A stretch of 64,000 nt of DNA, from assembly GCF_040581485.1 (NCBI RefSeq), contig NC_090132.1, forward strand, positions 21,296,911-21,360,910. The letters are read 5' to 3'. The first letter of the stretch is position 1. Each line of letters begins with the position of its first letter. Made by a program: the position numbers and the translations under genes. Origin of the DNA: Linepithema humile. Its lineage: Eukaryota; Arthropoda; Insecta; Hymenoptera; Formicidae. Positions 28,337-38,984 of this stretch are shown here, in pieces. The notes below the pieces were generated by a model that saw only the letters and a program-made list of their open reading frames with translations, was not told the DNA's origin and ran no database searches.

Positions 28337-29327
28337 TTGTTTATGAGTGTTTTTTAAAAATAATTATATAAACAATTATACATTTATAAATAGAAGAAAT
28401 CTAATCTCGATAAGATACGATCGAAGCATTCAATTTAAAACACGTCAAGATAATTATTCTATATATAAACTAGTGAGACTCAAGTGAGACTTATATGTTG
28501 TGAATCGGATCGGATTTTTAAGTACACATTGAGTTTGATCCCATCTTTATACCGAGTGCACTCGAAGATACTCTTGAAGATCAAATGCATCTCGCCTAAA
28601 TGATCGCCTACGCCCGAGTTTTCGAAAATGGCACGAAGCAGATCCGATTCCTTTTTACTCATAGGAGCCCCTCGAGCCGGGTGCCTCTCGAAACGTCAGC
28701 CAAGCCGGGTATTTACGATACTGGGACGCGAATGTCTCTAATTATAGATCGTTGCAACATCCTCTCTCGGTATATGCACTGTGCACTCTGCCGCGTAGTG
28801 GGTGTAGTCCGGCACGCCATAAATTGATGGGGACACGAGACAATCATCTGTCTTTCTCTTGTCGGCTCGTACTGGCAAACAACAATTATTCGCCGGTTCA
28901 ATTTCGCACACAAACTTGTTGCTAAATGGATTTAACCACCGCGGAATTATTTTACAGTAAACGTATCTTTAATCGATACTATCTAGAGAATATCTTCATC
29001 GCGACGTAATTATTATTTGAAGCCAATAATCCATGACTTCATTACCTTCACGGGTTATTTTCGACGAAAGTTGTAAATTCATATATTCTATCGACTACGT
29101 AAATATTAATTTAAAACGATATTTCCGATATTCATAAAAGTAATTTTCAAATAAATATTTGGCAATAACCAAATTTGACTTTTAATAATTATTCTTTAAT
29201 TTAGCCAATAAGTATTTTTTTTGTGGAAAGAGGATTATTTTCAAAAAGTCGAGATACTAATAATTTTTCAAGTTACGAAAAGTTAAAAAAAATTTTTTTT
29301 TTTATAATTTTAAGATTCGGATATATT

Positions 29328-29335
29328 TATAAATA
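29328..29335 (+). promoter_or_regulatory. Candidate TATA box of the cytochrome c1 gene
   Basis: The string TATAAATA lies 90 bp upstream of the cytochrome c1 ATG, so initiation about 30 bp downstream would leave a 5' leader of roughly 65 nt. TATA promoters are more usual for regulated than for housekeeping genes. The site also reads as a MEF2-like TTATAAATAG. A CTGCAG just before the ATG could alternatively be a splice acceptor for an upstream untranslated exon. Confidence 0.4.
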
Positions 29336-29424
29336 GAGCATTCCGTAATTCTGTGACACCTGTATAGTCGCCGATCTTCAACTATAACGTCAATTGTCTT
29401 TCGCGCCTGTCGTTCTGCAGAAAG

Positions 29425-31458
29425 ATGGCTACACTTTTGAGAAAAAAATATCTTTCACTACGACCGAAGCGCAGTTTTCATCGGCAGCAATCCAGCGGAA
29501 TTTACTCGTGGCACAACCGTGGCATCGGATGGAAGCACGGACAAAGGATTTTGAGGAACAGTCTGGGCGTGTTGGCGACCGCGGGTGTCACCTGCGGTGC
29601 TCTTCTCTATCTCCTGGACCGTTCGGTCCAGGCGATAGGTCACGTTGCGCATCCGCCCAGCTATCCCTGGGATTTCAACGGGTATCTCGCTTCCCTGGAT
29701 CACTCGGCCGTGCGGCGGGGTTGGCAGGTCTACAAAAGCGTGTGCTACACGTGCCACAGTCTGCGCTACATGCGATTCATGGATCTGATCGACGTGTCGC
29801 ATACGGCGGACGAAGTCAAGGCCATTGCCGCCGAGTACGAGGTAGATGGTAGGCCTGAATTAATCGTATGCCGGATTCGCGATCTCGCTCTCGGCGTAGG
29901 CGTCTCGCCGCCTCCTTTTCGCCGCTCGCGTAATTGACTTCGGCTCCGCTCGGCCTCTGCACGACGACGTGTAATTCAATTACGAGCTGGCTCGCCGGGA
30001 ACGTTACCCGTCCACGCAAAAATGAGATTAGCCACTACTTTGTGTAACGCAACATTTATGTTTCTGTCTGATGTTATAGTAAATTTATCTTCATGAAGCT
30101 AAGTAGTCGTAGAGAAGATTTAATTATTCACGAAATTAATAAAATATTTCAGAAGTTTCGCCAAATTTTTTAATATAAAAACCATAAGCAAAAAAAATTA
30201 CAAGAAATATAAAAGCAAATTTTTCTCGTTCACATATCATCGAAATAATATATTCCAAATAATTTTTAAAATATTTTGTAACATTTTATTCTTTTTAAGA
30301 CTCGTTGCATTGCAGAAGTTAAATGTGCTCTCTACAGATAAATTATTATTTCGCGATATATATATATATATATATAAAATGTTACGGGTAGCATAAAATT
30401 ATTTGGTAAAGTTAATCAATGGATGAATATTTTATGTATTATCAGATTAATGTGCTGCGCGTGCAAATTTATCCCGAGAAAATTGATAATTTGTAATCTA
30501 AAAATATCAAATATAATTTCTACTTATCTCTTCGCCTTTTATATAACGTGTATATTAATAATAATTAATATATAAATAATTATATTTTTAATCTTGTTGA
30601 TTAAATATGATTAAATATCCACATCTTGAAATTTGATAGATTTTTTAAAATACAAAAGTTTGAATTAATTTTTTTCACAGAGTTCCAACTTCATTGAATA
30701 ATATATTGTATTTGAATATATAGATTCAAGATGGACCGGATGAGGAAGGAAATTACTACAAGAGACCCGGAAAATTCTCAGATTTATTGCCGCCTCCTTT
30801 TCCGAACGACGAAGCGGCCAAAGCAGCAAACTCTGGTTTGTACCCACCGGATCTGACCCATATTATTCTCGCTAGGCAAAACAGTAAAAATTACCTATTT
30901 TCCTTCCTGACGGGATGGATGGAACCGCCGGCGGGTGTATCTTTAACCGACCAGCAACATTTCAATGTCTATTTTCCGGGCGGCGTAACTGGAATGCCGC
31001 AGGTGAGATGCAAAAACACTAGTTAACGAAAGAAGTGACTAGAGAAAAATACTAATAATGGCCTGGCACAGTCTGATATTTATGAAATTAATTCCCTTTC
31101 GCAAATTTGATATAACGAATTATAAACGTAATGCCGATTACATTTAGCTTTAATATTAATACATTTTGTTTAACAGTAGTCACAACGTGCTACAATATAG
31201 ATTCATGTTTAGATGTTAAGTGAGGGAACAGTGGAGTACGATGACGGCACACCGTCGACGACGTCGCAAATGGCGAAAGACTTGGTCGAGTTTTTAACTT
31301 GGACATCTTCGCAAAATTTTGACACACGAAAGCAAATGTTCATTAAAGCAATGGGAATCTGTATTATATTGCTGGCTTCGATTGTTCACTATTTGAGATA
31401 CAACTGGTCGTATATGAGGAGCAGGCAAATCGCATACGTGCCCAAAAGAAAATATTAA
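29425..31458 (+). CDS. Cyt-c1: Cytochrome c1, heme protein of mitochondrial complex III (divergent, possible paralog)
   Basis: Cytochrome c1 passes electrons from the Rieske protein to cytochrome c in the ubiquinol-cytochrome c reductase of the inner mitochondrial membrane. Three exons, all phase 0: 29425-29841, 30724-31002 and 31213-31458, giving 313 residues, normal for the family. The start at 29425 opens a basic, arginine-rich N-terminus suited to mitochondrial import, followed by a hydrophobic stretch near residues 47-64. The c-type heme motif CYTCH is at 107-111. Family blocks YPWDFNG, RRGWQVYK, HSLRYMRF, PPDLTHI, EPPAGV and EYDDGTP are clear. The expected axial methionine is M230. A C-terminal membrane anchor (about 278-293) is followed by a basic tail. 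Odd: the nine residues after M230 do not resemble the usual APPIYNE-type segment, and the heme motif has Tyr-Thr between the cysteines. This fits a derived paralog such as the Drosophila cytochrome c1-like gene, but a fast-evolving single copy is possible. Family call very secure; paralog status inferred. Confidence 0.93.
30355..30376. repeat. (AT) microsatellite in cytochrome c1 intron 1
   Basis: About ten AT/TA units inside the first intron. Confidence 0.85.
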
Positions 31459-31785
31459 AAACCAAATTAAGTTTTTAATAGAAATCTAAACAAAAATTAT
31501 TCCCCAATATAACAAAGAAAATGTGTAAAATAGGTAAATAGTATCATTTCGACAGTGTATTTCAAGTGAGAAAAAATTTGAAATTGTGATTAACGACAAT
31601 TATTTTTGCAGGTCTTCCCAACATGAATTGATCGAATGCTTGAACGAAAGATAGATGATAAGAATTGCACAGTAGAGAGATAAAAACTAATTTTTCGGAA
31701 ATCCAATTGACTTTTATATGTGCATACAATCAGTAAACGAGAAGTAGCAGTTGATTGTAAACGTAGCAGAATTATAAAAATATGA

Positions 31786-31791
31786 AATAAA
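31786..31791 (+). terminator. Polyadenylation signal, cytochrome c1
   Basis: A canonical AATAAA lies about 330 bp downstream of the cytochrome c1 stop codon and is followed by a T-rich stretch. It is the most likely 3' end signal, although the AT-rich sequence offers other chance hexamers. Confidence 0.45.
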
Positions 31792-32317
31792 ATTTTGTTC
31801 TAATTTAAGAAGCACAAAGTCATCGACATATTTTTTATTACAAAAATCTTGATTTGATATAAAAATAGAAACATTAAATTAAATATTAATTTTTTTATCG
31901 AATTTTCAGACTATTTTTTTAATTTGATTTAAAAGTAGAAGCAATAAATTGAACTGTGTCAATAATATGTATATTGAAGCAGCTTTTAACTCGACGCGAT
32001 GGTGCTATGATTTATAATCCTTATTTAGAACCGAGCACGCGCCCACGTAGCTTTACAAAGTTGCATCAGAGAGTGGATCTGTAGATGCACATATAAAAAC
32101 ATAGTCTATAAATACGGACGATTTCGGACGAACGAATTCTGCGTCCCCATCTGATGTCGCTGCAAATCGGTCGCGGAATAGCACACGCGCAAAATCGTAC
32201 ACAAAGAACACGGATGATCCAGCGACTGAATATACACAGCGGCATGCGCTGGCGTCGATAATCGTTTCGCAATGCGCGGCCTTGACGATTGCCTGTACAG
32301 CCTGCCGATCGGCCGGT

Positions 32318-32600
32318 CTAAAAATAGGAGGAGGCTCGCGCACACGGGCAACAACATTAATGTCGTCTCTCACACGAGTCGTTAACTCCGGAATGACCGG
32401 TGGTTGCTTGCAAATCCATCTATCTCATCCGTAATAACACTCCGCTGCTCTCTCGCGACACTTGATCGCCTATTTTTAGGTCATTGCGTACGTAACTACT
32501 TTTTTTCCTCCCACCGGCTGCTTCTCGATTCGATGATCGATGATAGCGAAATAGAAAGTCGAAAATAATATCGGGCGTTTCGACGGGGAGCTATATATAG
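32318..32600. promoter_or_regulatory. Cluster of three MEF2-type sites
   Basis: CTAAAAATAG at 32318-32327, CTATTTTTAG at 32470-32479 and CTATATATAG at 32591-32600 are exact matches within 283 bp of a CpG-rich segment, just upstream of a CRE-like TGACGTC at 32709. Spacing and context suggest an enhancer or promoter; the target gene is unknown. Confidence 0.38.
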
Positions 32601-32690
32601 CGGATGATGCGTCAGTGCAGCAACAAGTGAGGCCCGCGAACGGTGGGGGGGACAGGGAGTGGCAGGATAAATCGAAAATATACGGAACGA

Positions 32691-32726
32691 TGAATGAAAC
32701 CTCCGCATTGACGTCGTCAAGACGTG
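32691..32726. repeat. CRE-bearing 36-bp motif, copy 1
   Basis: Begins TGAATGAAACCTCCG and contains TGACGTC. It matches 33872-33907 with only a few mismatches, although the flanks do not match. Confidence 0.55.
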
Positions 32727-33871
32727 CCAAGCGATGTCGAGATTATCCAACTCGGAGCGAGACTGTTTTTGAATGCATCTCCGGAGACTGCGGCGACGGG
32801 GTGAGAAGGGACGGGCGAGGGCTGAGAGATACACGCGGTAGATATCTCAAAATATCATCGATCGCTCCGGGGAATTTACTATACTCGACGTAATGTGACG
32901 TCGGCACATCGCGCGCGCACGTGTGAGAAACAAGGTGCGAGTAGAAATTGGCGTAATTTCGGCAAAAATAACATTTCAAGCGACGTAGATACGTTAGTCG
33001 AGATAAAAGCACGATATTAAAGACGTGAGTAAACAATTCAACCGATTTGTCATTTGCAGTCAACTCGCACCGCATTCGTCCGAATAAAATTAGTGTAATG
33101 CGGCGTTCAGCATAATAATAAATAATAAATAATAACCAAATTCTGAACTTAAATTTTGAATAAAAAAAATTATTATTTGAATATTTTAAATATTATATAC
33201 TTTCGACCGAAATAAGCGCACGTGTATGCTAATCGTGTAAAATATATTTCCTTACGAAAAAAAGAATCCTTATGAGGAAACTGAATAATTCGTACGTCGG
33301 ATCGTGTGGTCAGTTATGCAAATGACACATTTCGAGGTTAACTGATTGAAACAGGCAATGGTTATTTTTACAGCAAATTTGGCACGCGCGTGCGAGTTTA
33401 AACACGTGTAACTTACTACGCGCCGCGTTTATTTCGAGAGATGAAATACAGTTTTTTTTTCTAAAAATGAATAAAATATACAGTCAACTATGTATGAAAG
33501 ATATGTCAAAATATCTCTTTGGTAGTAAAGGCCACAACCGTTCAAAAATAAAGTATACCTATGTATTACGAGTCACTAAAGTTACGAACAAGTATCGACA
33601 AAAATAAATATATGAAATTCTTTTCAAATAGCATCTGTTTAAAAAATACTTCTGTAAATATTACCAAAATTGGTATATTTAATGATAATTTTTCGAACTT
33701 CTATAATAAAGTCGCTTCTATAAATAAGTCGATTAACAGTATAAAGCTATAAACGCATTTAATAGTGTTTGAACGATCATTTTACCGTGTTCGTTCGTTT
33801 CAGCATGTGGCAAGTGCACAAATATATTGAGGTGCGCGCAAAACGCACGTGGACAAACGCTGATCTGCTTT

Positions 33872-33907
33872 TGAATGAAACTTCCGTATTGACGTCATAC
33901 AGACGCG
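33872..33907. repeat. CRE-bearing 36-bp motif, copy 2
   Basis: Begins TGAATGAAACTTCCG and contains the perfect palindromic CRE TGACGTCA at 33890-33897. Sister of 32691-32726, about 1.2 kb away. Confidence 0.55.
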
Positions 33908-35933
33908 TCCCGCCGAACATCGCCCATCGTTATCTAAGTGAACGCTTGTTTTGCGAAATCGCGCGGCATTTCATACGCGGTGCCAGACGCCCCCCCAACA
34001 AACTTCGAACCCGGAGAGGCTTACGTCGAGCTCTCAGAATAGTGAATCCCGGTCAGAAATAACTTTGCACTTTCGGTAATATGGCCATATGGCCGAGATG
34101 AAAATACGCTCGCGAAACGTCGAAATCCGTTTTTACGTGTGTGTAAAGTTGACGTATCATTTCGTGAAAACTCAAACTGTGAGAGTTCTGGGTTTATTTT
34201 TAATTTTTCTAAATAGTTAAATAGCACTTCAAAAATAAAATAGTGATCGATAAAATTCGATCGATAGTTTTGACCGATAAAAAAAGAGAAAATTCAAGAC
34301 TAAACTTGGATACCAGATTGACAATCTCAATTTGTCTTGCGAGAATTTTAAGAGTTCAAAGTTTCTATGTAGGTTCTTTAGATTTTGCATTTAAAAAATA
34401 TCAATTATTATAAGGAGAAAAAATATTATGAACATAGCAACATAAAAAATGTATGTACAGATTTTCAAGAATTTTATATATTGTATCATATTCATATATT
34501 AATTCTATAATAATATTAATATTTTATAAAATTTCAATAAATAAATAGTATTAAAATATTTGTTACAGAATTTGTATCGTTCGAGAAAATCATGTCTATG
34601 AATATATATTCAAGTGAAAACGTTGATAGATTTACAATCGATAAAAAACACGAAAATATGGAAAATAAAGTCGGAATCATCAATACTTCATAAATTTCCA
34701 CGAAATCAACTTCGTACACATCATATATCTTTCTTAGGTGTTTAACATTAAGAATGATTCGATTCTGCTAAATCTCCGATTGAAATAGTCCCGTCAAAAT
34801 AGACTCTTCGTGTAAGCTAAGCAAGGAGTAAAATCGTATTTGCTTTAACCGTCAAGTATTGACATGGATTTTAATGATGTTTGATCACATTCCCATCATT
34901 TCCCGTTATACATGATAAAGTATGAAAGCTTAAAGCGCAAAAAATTCCGCACTATCAACCATTTATCACTCGATTTAAATTTTCGCACAAAGATTGTCAT
35001 TCACCAAAGAATTTAAGGTCAATTTATTTTATAATAAATGTATTATATAAATAAATGTGCGGCAAAACATTAAGACAAAACATAAATTTACTAATAAATG
35101 CAATAAGAAAACGAATCATATTCTCTCTCACTCTTTCTCTCCGGCTAGACAAAATATTTGATTAAGTGAGTTTCTGTTGTATTTAATACGCCTTGCTCTT
35201 GAGGAAATTCACTTGCCGGTTAAATTTGACTCGAGCGTGTACTTGACGATCTTAAGTGAGTCTTCCGGGGCGTCGTCAGTTACTATCGAAGAAAATCTTG
35301 GCACTTTCAATCGCACCTTCGTCAACACTTAGGAGCTTATACGAGCGTTGCAATTTTGCGAAACCACGCCGATTATCCGACCGTCTCTCATTTCCGCGCG
35401 CCGACACAGCCGCTCGTTAAAATAGAAAATCACGCTATCCTCTCTCTCCCTTTTCCTACTTTTTTTCTTTTTCACCTACCGCCACGTTTACCTTCATATA
35501 TGTATTGAAGAACCGACATTTTACGGTAAGTATGAATTAGTCTACATAGTTAGTTTAATAAGCCAGTAAAACAAGTGTCGCTTGAAGCAAAGTGGAACTT
35601 ATTAAAATCTCGTTTCTAAACGTTTATTCAGATTGAGCTCTCCTCCTTAAACGTGTACATCGTTGCAAAAGAATGTCGCTTTTCTGTCTATGTATAGAAT
35701 AAAAATAAGAGGTAACATAAGCACATTTTTTTAAACAAATCTCTATTAATGGTATAAAAATCTGCAAAATTTATCATATCAAATAATTTACTGTATAAAG
35801 CAAATGAAGTTTTCCGCATTTGCACGATTCAGAAACTAAGCTTTTTCAAAGCTGTTACCAAAAAATATGTACTGACATTTTACATTTATACTTGTGTTTG
35901 TATTTTATATATATATTTATTTCAATAATAAAG

Positions 35934-36069
35934 ATGAAGGCCAGTTCACAATTAGTTTTTGCGAGTTCAATTTATTTTGTTAGAAATGTAGATTATCTAT
36001 ATTTTCTATCAAACAAATTGAACTACATTCGCAAAAACCAGCGGTGAACTAGCTGAAACTGGCCTTCAC
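35934..36069. mobile_element. Foldback element / long imperfect hairpin
   Basis: Left arm (from 35934) and right arm (to 36069) are reverse complements over several blocks: TGAAGGCCAGTT, GTTTTTGCGA, GTTCAATTT and TAGAAA. The right arm carries about 16 and 4 extra bases. A transcript would form a hairpin of about 50 pairs. The asymmetric gaps look like decay of a foldback transposon rather than a microRNA precursor. Confidence 0.65.
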
Positions 36070-38974
36070 CTATATTATTTATTATAACATAGTTATATTA
36101 TTATTAAATTAATCAAATTCAAAGAATTGAACAAATCTAAAACAAAAGCTACGGAGTCAACGTAAGCTGTGTGTGTTCGTTATAAGTATATGTAGAAATA
36201 TTTACAAATGTTTCGGTCAATTATAAAATCATCAGATATCAGATATCAGATTCAGTGTAAATACCAACCAAAATAAATCAGAATTAAAAAGTAACGGATA
36301 AATTCCACGCGACGGTACAATAAATGAAAACGGAGATACAAATTAACAAAAGATAAGCTAGCAGTTTAGCGTTAACATACTCTTTTGTTATTCTTTTGTT
36401 GTTTATGATTTGTTATTGATTGTTAATTTGCATTTCAATTTTATTTATTGTATCATCACATAGAATTTTGCAACTGTTATCTTTAAATTCTGATTTGTTC
36501 TAATTAGAAGTCACCACACATAGTCTTATAATTGATCAAAACGTTTCCAAAAATTTCCAAATACAGTTGGAACTAGCATGAACTTGGTTGATTCGGTAGC
36601 CTACTTGTGTTTTCGTCCTAAGTCATAATTATTAATGATAAATTTACATTTAACGCTTTTTGATATATAAGTAGAAGTTAAAATACAAAAAATATATATG
36701 TAATCTGTTTATATTGAAGGGGAACGTGATTCAAATGCGGAGTGCTATGTATGCATTTCAGTGAGATACGAACGTAAACTGCCGCGGTGTAGAAACTTTG
36801 GCCAGATTTTCGAAATAGGATTTATACTACCATCGAGATAAACGACTTGTATATCGGATAAACTGTTTTCAAGTGATGCTACCGGCACGTCGTTCATCTC
36901 CGGGATAAAAATCTGCGAAACGCGCACGGCACGATTCCACGTCCAATAAAATCGTTATCGCTGTGTTTAAAGCCGTGCACGTCGAGCGGAGTTTATTTCG
37001 ACGACTTGGCACAACACTTCCGATTAATAATAGTCGTAAACGTCTCCCGCATATCTCGCGGCCGGACAAACAATATATTTCTGTCAGCGACAGCTCGATC
37101 TGTGGGAGGTCCTGCCGGTGTGTTGTAATAACCGACGTCGTCATAAAGTAGACCTTCTACGCCAGTAGAATCGCCCTCTCTCACCCCATCACAGAGGCGT
37201 GGAATTATTGAATATCAAACAATAGCGACAATACATCAATATCGATACAATAAATTTGTAGAGAAAAACGTGAAACTGAATGTCACACTAATTTAGATGT
37301 ATAATTTCCTTTCATGACGTATTTATAGCCAGAAAAAGGGTTAATGCTTGGAGATACAGATCTGTTAATTTAAAACGAAGCCTCTTTCTCGCCACGATCA
37401 GTCACGGATTAAATGTCCGCGCTACCTTAACCGGTGCACGGATCTAAATGCCAGGACGTTCTCTCTTCATTCATGTGGAGATAAGCCAGAAGAATTCCGG
37501 CAGCGTCCTCTAATTTTGAGGAGAGAGATGTACGCGTGTGCACGCCGAAAGGCGGAAGAACGGGGCACGGGGAAAGGCGTGAGCTGGCGTCGAGGAACAC
37601 CGGGTTCTTATCCAACCAACCCGCTGCCAGTATTTCATTCATATTATTATCCTGGCCCGGTGGTATTTGCTTCGAGTTATTTCGGGTTTTCCGCGGCGTC
37701 GGGCGTTTTAAAAATGTATCGCATCGATAAGCACGAGTTAGAATCGATGACCAATCGATTCATCGAAATGTATAAGTAGGTGGCACAGCTTAATTATTGA
37801 AACTATTTCAAAAGTTGAAGATAAGACGTTAAATACTTCAAGAAAAAAAAAGATTAACAAAAAGTATGCCTTAATCATCCTGCCCTTCTTCCGATGCAAA
37901 TTATTTCAATTATTTGTGGAAAATAAATTTTACATTTAATCCAACAATATGTAAGAACAGAAATAATTCATGTAATAAAACTACATGAGTCATCTTGGAT
38001 AATGATAACCTATTTCATAATAACTACCGCAGAAATCTGACGACTGTGAAAAGATATCGTCGAATGTTGCTTGCTTGTTGTGTGGTTTCGGAAACTGAAA
38101 TTGTTTTTGATGACTTGTACTCAATCGAAGTGATTCAACGTATGACGTATCGAGGAAATCGCAACAAGATCGATGGTGAGGCGCGAAAAGGAGTGAAGGG
38201 GATTCCCGTGCGGATGCATACGCGTGCCTGCCAAAATCAACGGGACATGGGACTCCAAAGTCAAGTTCGACCGTCCTACGCGGATGCAGCGCATGTGTCG
38301 AAGGTCGCGGGTCTCATTGATGTCATTAATCAAATACGCAATTGCAACGCATCAAGAATCACGATCATAGAAAATGCGGCTAAAATTCAACGTTTCTCTT
38401 TTCCTATTATATTATATTACTAATTTGTTTTTTTTCTATATTAACTAATGTGTTAAATAAATTTACTAAAAAAATAATCAATAAAATTTAGATATAAATG
38501 CACCTATTGAAATAGTGATACCAGATAATTTCTCATATTGCTCTGAATGAATAAAACTTGAACAGCAAATCACTGGAAAATTTTGAGATAAAATCAGAGT
38601 ACTACTAAATATGAGCACAAATCATTTAATTAGAATATACGGTATTTATTAAACTTTTAGTAAAGAGTTTACTTAAAATAAAAACTTTTTGATTTTAAGA
38701 AAAAAACTTTTCATGTAAAAACTACTTCAAAATTTTTACAACAAATATATTCATCTTGCAGATATAAATAGAGTAGAATATTTTTAAGAATTTTATATTG
38801 CTCGTAGCAATATTTTATTTATGTACCACGTTTTGTGTTATTTTACTATCACAGTGCAAATGCAATTCTGTTATAAAATGTGCAAAATAAATAGAATGCA
38901 TCTCTAACGATCTAGTTGATCGAGCACCCAGTATCGGTAGTGATTACGAAACGCGTAACGCAATATGGCGTTGG

Positions 38975-38984
38975 CTAAAAATAG
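38975..38984. promoter_or_regulatory. MEF2-type site
   Basis: CTAAAAATAG in a short CpG-rich patch (about 38,900-39,160), just after GCAATATGGCG. Confidence 0.25.

Larger units (their letters stand above)
21061..29320. other. Gene-free mosaic upstream of cytochrome c1
   Basis: CpG-rich stretches at about 22,200-22,910, 23,400-23,880, 24,300-24,680, 25,220-26,510 and 27,150-28,110 alternate with AT-rich DNA. Holds the GA/GT microsatellite, pyrimidine tracts, one MEF2-like site and TATAAATAG-type strings near 22,650 and 24,440. No coding exon could be supported. Confidence 0.5.
31800..36700. other. Gene-free region downstream of cytochrome c1
   Basis: A CpG-rich stretch at about 32,030-33,080 with three MEF2-type sites and a CRE-like motif is followed by AT-rich DNA, a smaller CpG patch at 33,780-34,120 with the sister CRE motif, and a foldback element at 35,934. 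No gene recognised. Confidence 0.5.

Noticed and set aside
29327..29336. MEF2 site upstream of cytochrome c1
   Set aside because: Matches the relaxed consensus, but its position fits a TATA box better.
29394..29852. Overlapping frame at cytochrome c1 exon 1
   Set aside because: Shadow of the true frame, which carries the CXXCH heme motif and family blocks.
36745..36927. Minus-strand frame with protein-like sequence near VVYLDGSINPISKIWPKF
   Set aside because: Attractive composition, but no supporting splice sites, neighbours or recognised family; could be chance.
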